From assembly GCA_030549175.1 (NCBI GenBank), contig JAUKUA010000006.1:310001-374000 (forward strand): a DNA stretch of 64,000 nucleotides, written 5' to 3'. Positions 43,635 through 54,886 of this stretch are shown here, in pieces (within the stretch, counting starts at the first letter, position 1; every line of letters begins with the position of its first letter). This DNA is from Lasiosphaeris hirsuta. Taxonomy: Eukaryota; Ascomycota; Sordariomycetes; Sordariales; Lasiosphaeriaceae. Both the position numbers and the translations under genes were made by a program. The notes under the pieces are model-generated. The model saw nothing but the letters and a program-made list of their open reading frames with translations. It did not search any database and was not told where the DNA came from.

Positions 43635-44846
43635 ATGTTAACATGCAGCGCAACAGACATGGGAAGCAATCCACCTCCCCGCCAGCCCAATAGCGGGCAC
43701 ACCGTTCGGAGTTGGGAACGCGACACCACGGCGCGTAACCCGATGCTGCGCAACATTCCCAAGGCGCGCAGTGTCGAGATGGGTCAGCCTAGCGGCAAAA
43801 AGCGCCGTCGCGACGATAACCCGAGTGTCGCATCGGATCTGAATAGGCTATCTGAGACTGTTCGACTCCAGGTCGATATGCAAGATCACACCACGGCTGC
43901 TTCTGATTTCGACAAATTGAAAGCCGGAGATGACAGCAAGCATCTTCCGCTACAAAAGAAGAACAGAGCTACGGTAGTAAGCGAATACAGAAAAAATGCA
44001 CCCTCGCTACTTGAGTCGTCGGTGCCAGGCGAAATGAACTGGCAGACGGAGGAAGACGCGGCGACTCATGGAGAGCACCCAGTATACCTCGCTAAAGTTG
44101 TGTCTGGCCTCAAGCAGCTTGGCGCTGTGACAGCTATGATCAGAGAGCATATCATCAAGCACAACGCCGTCGGATTTCATTTGCGCCTTGAGCCGATCTC
44201 GGCCGAAGAGCTCAGCGCCCAAGCCGACGGGGCAAGAAAAGCACTGGGCCGGAACAATGACCGTGGCCATATCCCCGCCGTCGCCGGCCCGCCAACTAAC
44301 GCGCGAAAAACGAGACTGGTCTTGGGGCCAGTTCCGCCTCTACTAAGGAGACAGCGGGACAAAGTACGAGTATGCGCCAATTGCGGAGGCACCGACCATG
44401 AGCTCAACGTGTGTGTGATTCCCGACAAGCAGCATGGTAGCATTCCCGGCTGCCCTCACTGCAACACCAAGGAGCATTGTTTCGATAACTGCCCACAAAT
44501 TGTCAAGCTCCGAAGAAAGGCAGAAAAGGCAGCTGAGCTCAGCGCGCCCGATGCGAAACAAAAGCTGTCGAAATACCAAAACATGGTTTACAGGCTTCTG
44601 CTAGCAAACCGGGCACACAGGCCGCCAATCATGACGGATATGACTTGGGCGGATCAGATTGTCATCTGGGCCCAACAAACCCCCGCCGATGAAATTGATG
44701 ACTTTATCTTTTTCACTCCTTGGAGCGACGGGTTTGCGCTCCAGATCGCAGCTTGCGAGCCTGGAGACCCGATCATCCCGAAAGACAAGATCCACCCCCT
44801 CAACTTCAAATACGCCAAAAAACATACCCTGGGATCTTCCACCTGA
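43635..44846 (+). CDS. Zinc-knuckle accessory protein, 403 aa
   Basis: Intronless frame; the start could be 43635 or 43659 (MGSNPPPRQPN). The N-terminus is hydrophilic and disordered. A conserved block at about residues 134-200 (GEMNWQTEEDAATHGEHPVY... LRLEPISAEEL) recurs in the truncated paralogue at 48715-49098. Two CCHC knuckles follow: CANCGGTDHELNVC and CPHCNTKEHCFDNC, both C-x2-C-x4-H-x4-C, about 27 residues apart. They probably bind RNA or single-stranded DNA. The C-terminus is globular (MTWADQIVIWAQQTP, DDFIFFTPWSDGF). Function is not established; such proteins are often found in variable fungal gene sets. Confidence 0.6.
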   Translation: MLTCSATDMGSNPPPRQPNSGHTVRSWERDTTARNPMLRNIPKARSVEMGQPSGKKRRRDDNPSVASDLNRLSETVRLQVDMQDHTTAASDFDKLKAGDDSKHLPLQKKNRATVVSEYRKNAPSLLESSVPGEMNWQTEEDAATHGEHPVYLAKVVSGLKQLGAVTAMIREHIIKHNAVGFHLRLEPISAEELSAQADGARKALGRNNDRGHIPAVAGPPTNARKTRLVLGPVPPLLRRQRDKVRVCANCGGTDHELNVCVIPDKQHGSIPGCPHCNTKEHCFDNCPQIVKLRRKAEKAAELSAPDAKQKLSKYQNMVYRLLLANRAHRPPIMTDMTWADQIVIWAQQTPADEIDDFIFFTPWSDGFALQIAACEPGDPIIPKDKIHPLNFKYAKKHTLGSST

Positions 44847-45539
44847 TCCCAGTAGGGGTTTGAGAACGATGGGAGAGCATTTGAGGATGAACGGGAAGCG
44901 TAGATCCCAACGTAATCGCTCACGGCCCGTTTTCAGTGCCTCTCCATTGGGACCCGACGGTGACCTATGAGTGGGGGGGGGGTTCGATGAACAAAACGCT
45001 ATCCAACGGACTACATCAACTCAATCTCGAGTCGGTCGGGCAAGGCGCTCGGCGGCTGGTGGTGTTGTAGGATCTGGCCAAGTCCCCAGTTATATGACGA
45101 GTGGGACAAATTCCAACGCAGCGATCACCGGTATTCTTGGAACTGCGCAGCTCAAGCTCTGCCAGTGAAGCTGTAGGCCCGTCGGCAGCCGAACCTGAGA
45201 TTGAGGAGGATGACCAGGACACCGTATGAAGATGGGGGAATCAAGTAGGGAAAGATGGTCGTGCGAAGGATGTGGGGACAGTCACAACTGGTAGTAGTGT
45301 CGTTCAGTCGTCTTCAAGCAGCCAATTTGTGTGTATTCTCCCCTGTAATATGATGATGCCTCAATACTGCATGTGACCGACGCTGTGCATCTCAGGATTT
45401 TAATTATTTGCCACACGACGCAGCACTTTCATGTCCTGCTTCCTTACCCCAAGCCGCGGTGGTCCCAAGCCTCGCTTCCGGGTACAGACAGAGACTTTGT
45501 TTTCAGTACCTTGTCGGGGTGGTATCGGTAGCGATGCGC
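44847..45539. other. Intergenic with a poly-G run at about 44975
   Basis: No gene supported. It separates the zinc-knuckle gene from the 3' end of the carbonic anhydrase gene. Confidence 0.5.
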
Positions 45540-46304
45540 CTACTGAGTGACCTTCTCAACCTTCCCGCTGACGAGGTCAAACATGAACCCCTGGCAGCCC
45601 TGCTTCAGCTCCTCTCTGATCAGCGGGTTTGCATGGACCCATTCCACGTCAGTCTTAACACTCTCCTCCATACTATGCAGTGTCAGTCTCCAGGCACCGT
45701 TTGCTGAGGCAACATCAGGGGAAGCTTACTTTGTGTTAGCACCAAACACGATGTTGTCCACCTCGGGCCAGCGCGCCTTGTCCAGCCTGGCTTTGACGTC
45801 GGCATGCATCGTTTCCTCGGTGAAGGCGAGGGTGCCGCAGTCGTTGTGGTGGACGATGGCGAGCTCGTCGAGTTTGAAGATCTCATCAAGCAAGAGGACG
45901 TCTCGGAGGGCATGGCGAATGTTGCCTCCGGCGTTACGGTGGACGAGGACCTCTGTGGATAGGTCAGCGACTGCTTTCATCGTTGTGTGTTGAGATGTAA
46001 TTACCTCCAACTTTTAGCTTGAAGAACTCCTCGGGGATGCAGCGGGGATCAAGGCAGGTCACTGAAGCCGTTAATTCCCTGAATGTTCAGTGCCTGTCAA
46101 GCGCGACGACATACCGACCAAAGTCTTAGGGAGAGGAGCCCGGGCTGCCTTGAGCTCGCCGAAAGTCGGGATAGGGTCATGGCTTGCGGATGTAGCCCTG
46201 TTTTTTTTTTTTTTTTTTTTTTTCCGTCAGAAACCCGAAGAGAGAGAGGAACGGGAGCAGACTCACTTGTTCCGCTCCAAAAGTTGTGTAACTGTGGTCG
46301 ACAT
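45540..46304 (-). CDS. Beta-class carbonic anhydrase, 177 aa, 5 exons
   Basis: Interconverts CO2 and bicarbonate. Exons (minus): 46267-46304, 46115-46197, 46005-46061, 45730-45952 and 45540-45672; all junctions GT-AG and the sum 534 nt in frame. Zinc site: CLDPR (Cys, Asp, Arg) early and HHNDCG (His, Cys) later, the beta-class ligand pattern. EVLVHRNAGGNIRHAL is a conserved hallmark. Short length and no visible transit peptide suggest a cytosolic form. In intron 1 a 23-base poly-A (poly-T at 46201-46223 on plus) lies between a CTGAC branch site and the CAG acceptor, where a pyrimidine tract is usual. Confidence 0.92.
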
Positions 46305-46971
46305 GTTTTGGGAATTGTTTTTAGGAGTGCGTTTGATGTGGTGTTTCTAGATTGATGTCGAGATGGGAGTATGATATTTCCAATGTTTTCTGGGCAACAT
46401 TGACTGTTTATATGGCCATGTTCGGTCAGGCACATGTCCATGGCGGGAGGTGTTGGTAGGAGGTGTCTCACCGTAGCCTGCATCATTGAGGTTTGGAATC
46501 ATCTTGCGTGCTGCGTCGCGATTTCTTCAAAGCCAGGGTGCCAATATCCAAATGGGGATCTGGACGTATCGTGACCTCATCAGAGAAGCACGTTGGATTG
46601 ATTACTCAGTATCTGGACATGTTTCTCCACGGGGACGGCTTGTCGTTGGAGAAGTTCACGCCACACAAAGCCGAGCTATTCCGCTTCGGGGTCTTGGTAC
46701 CCCGGCACTCTCGGGCGCGCTTGCGACGCGCTGTGCCGCCTCCATGTTGCTGACATAGCTTGTTCAATTAGATTGAACCTCCCTGTCCTCCGCCCTGAAG
46801 ATATTACTTGAGTTGGCCATTTGTACCCCCGGCGGCCCAGCCTGCGGGGGGACCATCCTGCTTCGCTAGTCATTCAAGTCGCTCTCGTCATTGGATATTG
46901 CGGCCTTTGCCTTACCTAACCAACACCTTGTGCTGCTTTGTCCGACGTCTTGCATAGGCGTCGTTACAGTC
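46305..46971. promoter_or_regulatory. Divergent promoter between carbonic anhydrase and a Fungal_trans_2 gene
   Basis: 667 bp between two divergent starts. Short ORFs at 46486-46758 have no support. No specific binding site is claimed. Confidence 0.5.
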
Positions 46972-48537
46972 ATGATGCGAGATAATAATCCTGACTCAGA
47001 GTTTTCTTTCATCACCTATGAGGGCCCAAAGCTGCCCCGGGATCCGAAAACGCGGACCCTTATCCGGCGGCGAGCCATGAAAGATGTTGCGGCAAGCAGG
47101 AAACAAAGGGGGGAGTACAGTCGGCAGAATGTGAACCGCAGGCAGTTCCCAGTTGTCGTGGACTCTGAAGAAACCGAGGGTATACCGTACAAGAGCACAA
47201 CCACTCCCTTGGAAATCTACCCTTGCCCAAGAGAAAGCTCTGTTGTTACCGTCGAGGATCTCTCTATCCTACTATGCCTCGCACCACTGACAGGCCTTCG
47301 GCTCGGCCTCGCGCGGCTCGCGCGGTCTCCCTCGGGTTCGATACGAATCGCCGACTTCTCTCCTGCGCCGCGGCTGGGGAGCAGCAAGCTGTTCTCCTTC
47401 ATCCCGAGCCGGTACGGTCAGGTTTCGGCGCTAACACATGCGACCGACTGCGTCGTTGCCAAGTTCCGTTCTTTGATGGGTTTGGAGTCGCCTGGCGGGG
47501 AGTCGGGCGTTTTGGTTCACTACTCCAAAGCATTGAGAGCGCTTCAGGCGGCGCTAGACGATGAAGAGCAGCGATTTACTCCAGAGACTTTGTGTGCGAC
47601 GCAGCTCCTGGGTGTCTTTGAGGTGAGCAGACACAATCTCCCTGTTGGGCCGCGAGTGTGATGTTGATACCTGAATCCGCAGCTGTTGAGTGTAAACGGG
47701 ATGCCGCATTCCTGGATGCGCCATGTCGGAGGGGCAACGCGCCTGATCGAAGTCCGCGGCGTCGACGCCTTCAAATCCGAGTTTGAGATGGCGCTACTCA
47801 CCGCACACGTCGGACCTGCAGTAAGGAAACACAGTTAGCTTCTTGTTCCAACCCCCTAATAACACATCCAGATAACCGAAGCCTTCCTCAGCAACAAACC
47901 CAGCTTCCTCGCAAGCCCGGCCTGGCACCGCATCCTATACACTGCCATCCTCAACGACGCCTCCCTCACTCCCCAAGCCGACCTTGTCCTCGCCCTCTGG
48001 GGGCAACTCGTCAGCGGCCCCGAAATCTTCAAGCGCACAACCGACCTTATCTGTGCCGCCGTACCGCCTCAACAAACCGACATCGACGACGTGATAAACA
48101 GAATACTCCGTGACCGAGCGAGTTTGGCAAAGTGGCTCAGCATGGCCCAGCAGCGCCTTGGCCTGCCTGTGGAAGGCGGGGCGGCAGTCTTCCCACCGGG
48201 CGAGCTGGACGCGACGCAGCTGGCGCTGCGCGGGACGTATGCGACGTGCATGATCCTCAAAGGGCGACTGTTGGTTGCGCTGGCGCCGGCAAGGTTTCGA
48301 GAGTTGGAGGCTGAGTGCCAGGAGATGGCGGCGCGGATCATGAGCCTAGGCAAGCAGTCGGGCGGGTATGTCGGTGGAGGGCTGGTCGGGAGTTTGTTGA
48401 TGTCCCAGGGGAGCTGGATCGCGCTGGCGATTGTCAAGACGAAGGCCATATGGGCGGGAGAGGCTGGTGGGGGGATGATCGAGAGGGAGAAGTTTGGGGC
48501 CTGGTGCAGAGCCATGGGGAGGACACTGCCGCGGTGA
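46972..48537 (+). CDS. Fungal_trans_2-type transcription regulator without Zn cluster, 484 aa, 3 exons
   Basis: Exons 46972-47622, 47683-47820 and 47872-48537, all GT-AG and in frame. The start MMRDNNPDSEFSFITYEG is followed by the family's basic block (IRRRAMKDVAASRKQRGEYSR, residues about 30-50) instead of a zinc cluster. Then come linker residues and a helical domain with LLSVNGMPHSWMRHVGGATRLIEVRG and GTYATCMILKGRLLVAL. The C-terminus is complete (WCRAMGRTLPR). Target genes are unknown. Confidence 0.85.
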
Positions 48538-48714
48538 CAAGTCGCGGCTAACAAAAGAACTTGAAGGGGTTTGGTTACACTCGAGCACCTGGTACCACAC
48601 GCCAAACTCAGCTACAAATTAATCAAAAAGGAGAAGAGTGGCGTTTTCTACTTGGTTTCAATATTCCCCTGTCCTTGAGGCCACAAACAATCCTTATTCT
48701 TCTCGACGCCCTCC
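48538..48714. other. Convergent 3' spacer
   Basis: Short gap between the regulator (plus) and the zinc-knuckle paralogue (minus). No feature. Confidence 0.5.
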
Positions 48715-49098
48715 TTAGCATTGCTGCACTACTCGGTGCGCTTTACGCAGCCCGGCAACGTGCTCCTTCATGTCCTCGGCTTGGGTGTGAAGAGTTTCGG
48801 CCGAGATGGGCTCCAAGCGAACGTGATATCCAGCAGCATCATGCCGGATGAGACGCCCTCGGATGGTCTCGTCCAGAGCCTCGAGCGCCTCGGGGCCGGC
48901 AGAACCCTTAACAAGGTATACTGGCCGCTCAGCGTGAGTCGCCACGTTCTCTTTTGTATACCAGTTCAATTCACCTAGTGGCAGAGACTCGAACGTCCAA
49001 GGAGCGTCCTTTGTATTGTCGTATCGGACAGCGGCTCTGGGCTTTTCGAGCAGCCGAAGCAGGTCGCACAGACGGCGGCTGGTTCTCAACCGCTCCAT
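48715..49098 (-). pseudogene. Truncated paralogue of the zinc-knuckle accessory protein
   Basis: The minus frame is open to 49170; the ATG at 49098 (MERLRTSRRL) is the better start. The segment GELNWYTKENVATHAERPVY... followed by LEPISAETLHTQA matches the 43635 protein block closely (same order and spacing, roughly half the residues identical by eye). It stops at 48715 before any zinc knuckle, so the nucleic-acid-binding half is missing. It overlaps nothing else and is placed immediately 3' of the Zn2Cys6 gene. Probably a relic. Confidence 0.6.
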
Positions 49099-49347
49099 GC
49101 TGTGGAAGAGTGAGGTTGTGGGGAACAGGGAACCTTTGCTAATATTCCTGCCGAGCAACTGACTTGTCACCTGGCAGGACCTGCTTCCAAGTTTGCGAAA
49201 TCGCTTTCAGTTTGGCAAGAGCACCTCAGCCTGGAATTTTCACCGTCTCCACCCTCCCTCATGACCACCCACACATCAACAAAGAATCTGCCTCTAGCCT
49301 TATCAGATCTCTCGAGCGAGAGAGAGCACATTCCGGCTGGATAGTCG

Positions 49348-51663
49348 TCAAAACCAGTTCGGCTCCCCTTCGCCGACGCCAAACTGGGTATCTGACATCT
49401 TGTGACGTTAGCTGTGGACGCGCCTACCAAGAACCGTTCACTCACCATAAAGTCCCAGTCGTCGATTGCCTCCAGCGGAAGCTCCATTTCCGCGCCAGAC
49501 GAAAGATCCAGGGGCATCGGTTGGGACACATCCCCAGGCCCTTCTCCTCGCCCCCGTGCTACCATCTCTTCAAGGACCACGACAGCCTCATTCCCCGAGT
49601 CTTCCGCCGCCTTGACGACTTCGGCGATCATCTCCACCCCGGAGAGGCCGCGTCTGATAGCATCGATCTGCGCCAGCAATGCCGACACTAGCAGATGCCC
49701 CTTCGCATTCGTCTCGCCGGCCTTCATGCACCGCAGACACCAGTCCCTCGAGTCCTCCAGCACGGACACCAGATCCGGCCGGAGCAGCACAGGACCGAAA
49801 CTCTCCTGCTGCTCTTCAAGCTGCGCCTTCATCTCGACAGCAACCAGGAGCGCAGCCTGTATAGCAACGGTGCGGTAGAACCCCGACCCGCAGAGCACCA
49901 GGCGCGCCAGGTCTTGCTCGCTCGTCGCCTGTTCTCCGCTATGAGAGTCCATCGGCAACACCGGATTCGCCGCCCGCCAGATCTTGAGCGACGTTTCGAT
50001 AACGGCGTTTCGGGAGAATGCGTACGTCGCTTCTTGCAATGACGGCCCAAAGAAAGCTACGTGCAGCGCCGAAACGTACCGGTGCATGACAAACTGGACA
50101 GCGAGGATCTCAAATTTGGGCGCACCTCCAGCCACCTCCGCCCCTCGCAGCAAGCGTCGCAAGTCTTTGAGCGAGGCCTTCAGCGCCGCATCCAACCGCA
50201 GCGCCTCCTCATACGTGCCCACCGAAACCAGGTCATTCAGGAACTTCGCCACGGCTAACCGGCTCGGAAACGTCGTCCAAAGCGCCCTCGCAACCGACAT
50301 CTGCGTGAACGCCTCGTCCAGGCTCGGTACCGGCTCCGCCACAAGCAGCTGCTCGTCGTCGAAATCTCCCGGCGGTGCGGTATCAAAATCGTCCAGCGAG
50401 ATTAGCGGTGGCCCGCCCGACGTCATGCTCGCCTGCAGCGCCAGCTCGAGCACTGTATGCCACACACGCCGGTGCATCTCGACCGCCAAAGTCGTCCGGC
50501 CGGGGATGTGCGTCGGGTCGCGGTGCAGGCCCTGCTGCATGGCCTTACGCAGCAGGGCGCCCGACGAGACCCACACGGGCTCGCCGCCGGCGCCGACCAG
50601 CTCGCGCGCTATGAGTAGGAGTAGGTCTGTCTGCAGGCAAGCGATACCCAGACGCGACTTGTACTTTGGGTGCGACAACCACGTCTGCGCCTCTAGCACC
50701 CAGCGCGTCGCTGCGTCCCGGAGTGAGAAGGTTGCGTCGAGCGTCACGGCGCCGATAGCTAGGACTAGCTTGAGCTGCGCGAGGAACCCTGGGTCAGGAC
50801 TCCCCGGGGACGCCCAGAGTGTCTCGTACTCGCTGCGGAAGGTGGGGATGTGTAACACGCGATATACCGTCTCGGTCGTCCGGAGATAGCCGTCGACGAG
50901 CGCGTCCGCGACGGACCGGGCGGGGAGCTGTGCTGTCAAGGGACACGGCCAGGGAGGAGTGCGTTGGGATTTGACGTTGCGCGCGAGGGCCTTGCATCGC
51001 TGCATGCCGGCGAAGGCTCGTGATGACTCGTTGGCGGCTTTGAGGTAGGGCTCGATGATGTCGACGCTGTGGAACTGCTTTGTGTTATTAGGGCGTGGCG
51101 GGTGCCGGGCCCGATCCAGAACTCACCAGAGCAACGACATTGATCCAATGGGTTTGGCCATATAGACGCGCCTTATGTGTAACGCCGCGGGTGATGGCCT
51201 GCGCCGGGTGGGACGACGACGACGTATCCCGGTGGATGTGGAAGATACCGTGTATTTGAGAATGTGCCGTCTCGGTGGTCTGGCCGGCGCCCGAGGTGGC
51301 CGGAGATGGTCTCGACTTGGGCGCTGCCGAGCTAGCTACTAGAGATATTGTTAGCGGCTGGGGTTAGTCCGAAGGAGTCATCGTGCCGGAAGGCCCCCCG
51401 GAAACCACCACGTCGCTGGCTGGCTGCCCGTGGCGCTGCCGAGACCGACGCGGGAGCGGGGGTGGTTGGCTGTCGTAGATGCAAAAGGATGCCGTGGTAG
51501 TGGACTTGACACAGTTGTTGCATGGCATCTCGCGGTCGCATCGGACTTTGCGTTGCCGGCAGCGGGTGCACGATCTGTGGCCCGTCAGTTTCATTATCCA
51601 TCCCAATGGGAACGGGGGTGCGCACACAGCCGGCCGTCTGCGCCGACGCTCGGATTCGGCCAT
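49348..51663 (-). CDS. Zn2Cys6 transcription factor (Fungal_trans domain), about 700 aa
   Basis: Exon 1 51626-51663 (MAESERRRRRPAV), then intron GTGCGC...CCACAG to exon 2 at 51574 with the cluster CTRCRQRKVRC...CNNC...C (C-x2-C-x6-C-x5-C-x2-C-x9-C). The exon 2 donor (about 51395) is not resolved. Exon 3 lies in about 51345-51127, exon 4 is 49446-51077, and a last short exon 49348-49398 follows a GTGAGT donor after DDWDFM, ending EGEPNWF. Exon 4 holds the regulatory domain: RVLHIPTFRSEYETLW, GLHRDPTHIPGRT, RRVWHTVLELALQASMTSGGPPLI. Divergent to the MFS gene 306 bp away, so it may control that transporter (inference). Confidence 0.82.
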
Positions 51664-51969
51664 GTCTGTACCCGAGACATTCACACTGAGATTAGCAAAT
51701 CTAAGAGTTCGGTGGGAGCACACGTTGAAGATGTCGGTCGTGTTGAAGGAACAGGGGCGAGGATGCCGAAGCTCAGTCCGAAACAGTCCCCGAATCCTTA
51801 TGTCCGATCCCCGACACGGGGAAAGCGTTGAAAATGCCGAGATCGAAGCAGTATAACTGGCAAAGAACGCCATCACCGGAACCACTACTAGAATCACTAT
51901 TCTACGACTGCATGCGCCGGAACCCACCTCAACACTGGAGTTCAATCTCAACACATTTTCGTCGACATC
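51664..51969. promoter_or_regulatory. Bidirectional promoter, Zn2Cys6 gene / MFS gene
   Basis: 306 bp between divergent starts. No palindromic CGG/CCG pair was identified by eye. Confidence 0.6.
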
Positions 51970-53352
51970 ATGAAAACAATAAACTCGACAAGCTCCCCAA
52001 TGTCGACCGAGCCCCAACTGCCCGCCGAACGGGACCCATCTATGTCTGGAGCCGAAGAACAAAAGATATCTCTCGAGCCCCCCGAACTCCCCTCAGCACC
52101 CGATGGCGGTCTGCGAGCCTGGCTGGCCGCTGCGGGGGGCGCATCCGTTTTCTTTTGCTGCCTTGGCGTTGCCAACTCGTTTGGCACTTTCGAGGAGTAC
52201 TATCTCCGCAACCAGCTCGAGGACTACTCGCCCGATGCTGTCGCCTGGATTGGGTCGCTTTCGCTGTTCCTGCAGTTTTTCTCGGGTGTGATAGGGGGGC
52301 CCTTATTTGACCGTTATGGTGCCAAGGTCGGCCGCCCGCCACCCCCCTGACGCGTTTCCCCTTTTCCTTTTACTGATAAACAACTCAAACAGACCCTCCG
52401 TCCCGCAGCTGTGATCTACGTCTTCGCCATAATGATGCTCAGCCTCTGCACGCAGTACTGGCACTTCATGCTCGTGCAGGGCGTGCTGATGGGCATCATG
52501 ATGGGCTTCCTACAGTTCCCCGCGCTGGCGGCCGTCGCACAATATTTCGACAAGAAGCGGGCTGCTGCCATCGGCATCGTCGTTTCTGGGTCGTCCATCG
52601 GCGGCATCATCACTCCCATCGCCGTCTCCCGCATGCTCAACGGATCTGACCTTGGGTTCGGCTGGTCTGTCCGCATCATCGGCTTCCTCGTCACCCCCTT
52701 AATCTTCTTTGCCTGCGTGGTCGTCACCCCCCGCCTGCCGTCGCGAAAGTCGTCATTCTTCATCATGACAGCTTTTAAGGATCTCAAGTTCCACCTTCTC
52801 TACATCGCCCTGTTCTTCATGTTCGGCGGAGTCTTTGTGCCGCTATTCTTCATTCCCACCTACGCCGTCTCGCGTGGCATGGATGCGGCACTGGCGGGCT
52901 ATCTGTTGGCCGTGGTCAACGCGGCATCTACTTTTGGGCGGATTATCCCTGGTGTCTTGGCAGACAAGTATGGCCGGTTGAACATCCTCGCCCTCGGTGG
53001 CATTTCTTCCGGCATCGTGGCCTTTTGCATGAACTCAGCGACAACCAACGCCGCTTTGATCGTCTACGCCATCGTCTTCGGCCTTGTCTCGGGCACCGTT
53101 GTCTCGGGCGCCTCAGTGGCCTTCTCCATGTGCGTGAAAGACGCGCGGGATCTAGGCACCATGATTGGCATGGGCATGTCGATCAGTGCAGTGGGTGGGT
53201 TAATCGGGCCTCCCATCAACGGGGCGCTTGTCAAAGCATATGGTGGATTCTTTGAAGCATCCATGTTCAGCGGAGCCATGTGCGTGGTTGGGGGGTTTGT
53301 GGCCGTCGCCATCAAGTTGGTGCTGCCGGAAGGGATCCTGGGGAGAACATGA
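51970..53352 (+). CDS. MFS monocarboxylate-type transporter, 438 aa, 2 exons
   Basis: Exons 51970-52326 and 52393-53352; intron GTCGGC...CAACAG-type acceptor, phase 0. A second in-frame ATG at 52000 is possible. After a charged N-terminus the motif PDGGLRAWLAAAGG begins helix 1. The rest has about twelve hydrophobic segments, including GFLQFPALAAVAQYFDKKRA (typical of fungal MCT/Mch proteins), FHLLYIALFFMFGGVFVPLFF, RIIPGVLADKYGRLN and GLIGPPINGALVKAYGG. Likely plasma-membrane uptake or export of a carboxylate; the substrate is unknown. Confidence 0.9.
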
Positions 53353-54067
53353 CAGCTTTCTCCTGCTAAACCAAAGGCCGTGTGGCCAGGAGTGACCCCC
53401 GGGTGCTGCGCAATCACCGCGGCTTGTGTTAGTAGGCACCTTGGGTAGGGCAGCCGGGCCACGTAGTGGGAGGTGGTTGCAGGCAGGCGGTTTGTTTGTT
53501 TGGGGCTAGGTTGGACCGATTTGCTTGCCAGGCAGCGCATCAGACAGTCATTCAATACTCATTTCAGAAGCAATGCATTATGGGAAACATGAGCAAAGGC
53601 GGCAAACTTCTTCAGTCAGACTATCATAAATACCGACAATACAAAGGATTTTTTTGGGGAGGAAGATTGCGTTTGGCTCTAACCCTTCCATCCCATACAG
53701 GCATTGGAGTCGGCCATTCATTACTGGCTCGCCTGGATACCAAGTTTTATAAATACGTCCCCCATCTCTCGAAATATTAATTTCTAGTCAACATCAGTAC
53801 TCAAAATTCCCTACTATTTCTTCTAGCTCATGTCTCCTTCCCAACGACACTTACCCCTCACTAAATATAGGAATTTTGTGCATGCATTTCATCTCACAGC
53901 CGTGCCGCCCCGTCAGCATAGGTGGACATTCAGCACGACCTCTACAACCAGAACAACCAGCATAACCACTGCGCAGTCTTTGCTTCCCTCTTTCCCTTTT
54001 ACTCTCCACAAGGCAATAAACCACAACGAAAACATCATGAACCACAAAGAAAAGCACACCAATCAAC
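53353..54067. other. Intergenic with unsupported short ORFs
   Basis: About 700 bp 3' of the transporter gene; short frames only. Confidence 0.5.
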
Positions 54068-54523
54068 ATGGATAACTCGGCAAACTCCTATAACCAGGAT
54101 ACTGGCCCCTCGGTCTCCGGCCGTCACCAGAACGGCAACTTGCAGTTACCCCCGGCCGGGTATGGTCCCACCCCAGCCCCCCAACCCTCATATGCACCGG
54201 CAGCCGATGCCGTTTTGGCAGCCAATGATCGATCACCGTCTCCACGGCAGTCACATCTTGCAATGTCTCACTGCTCAACAGCAAGAGCAAATAGCGGAGG
54301 CAGTAACCGGGGGGCTGGGGAACCACCAGCCGCCTCGGCATACGGCGGAATCCGTCAAAACCTCACCGGGATCAAGAATATCACAAACCAGAGGAGGGCT
54401 CAAGCCCCATGTTACCTCGTAACATCTGATGAGTTTGGGACACTGGATGGCTTCCTAATTTCAAGAAATACTAGTAAAGTGCCCTATTTCACTCTCATTC
54501 CAGCTCATGTTACATCAAGCTAA
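54068..54523 (+). CDS. Unknown hydrophilic ORF, 151 codons
   Basis: Starts MDNSANSYNQDTGPS, rich in Pro/Ala/Ser/Asn; the C-terminus is more globular (LVTSDEFGTLDGFLISRNTSKVP). No domain recognised. It is followed by a duplicated fragment (see finding at 54535). It may be a relic of a larger gene. Confidence 0.35.
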   Translation: MDNSANSYNQDTGPSVSGRHQNGNLQLPPAGYGPTPAPQPSYAPAADAVLAANDRSPSPRQSHLAMSHCSTARANSGGSNRGAGEPPAASAYGGIRQNLTGIKNITNQRRAQAPCYLVTSDEFGTLDGFLISRNTSKVPYFTLIPAHVTSS

Positions 54524-54534
54524 CGCCCCACGCA

Positions 54535-54777
54535 ACAGAGATGGAGAACAATCCGGCCGATAAGCCGGTCGACAAGATGCCGGGTTCGGTACACAACCCC
54601 ACTAATCAGCGGAAAACCAACAACGCGGGCCAAGGCTAAAAAAAAGAAAGCGTCGCATCGACGCTGCCCAAGCCGAAGACACTCCGCTGTCTGAGGTGAT
54701 GCGACTGATGCGCGCGAGGGAGCTGTTGACACCCTGCGAAACAGAGATGGAGAATAATCCGGCCGATGAGATGTCAG
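54535..54777. repeat. Two copies of a 35-bp unit near AGAGATGGAGAAYAATCCGGCCGAT
   Basis: The sequences beginning at about 54535 and 54739 share AACAGAGATGGAGAA and AATCCGGCCGAT. They flank a sequence (TTCGGTACACAACCCC..., about 54587-54680) that reappears at about 55930-56030. Confidence 0.65.
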
Positions 54778-54886
54778 ATTCCGCCCCCCACCAAAGACAG
54801 AGCCAATCAAGTGTGAAATGCTTTCATCTGAAAGACTGCTTTATCATCCAATACATGATTCCATCCCAGAAATATTCTTCGATCCC

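Noticed and set aside
49984..50889. Plus-strand ORF of 301 codons opposite the Zn2Cys6 gene
   Set aside because: Antisense shadow: Ser/Arg-rich, without domain, while the minus frame carries the Fungal_trans signature.
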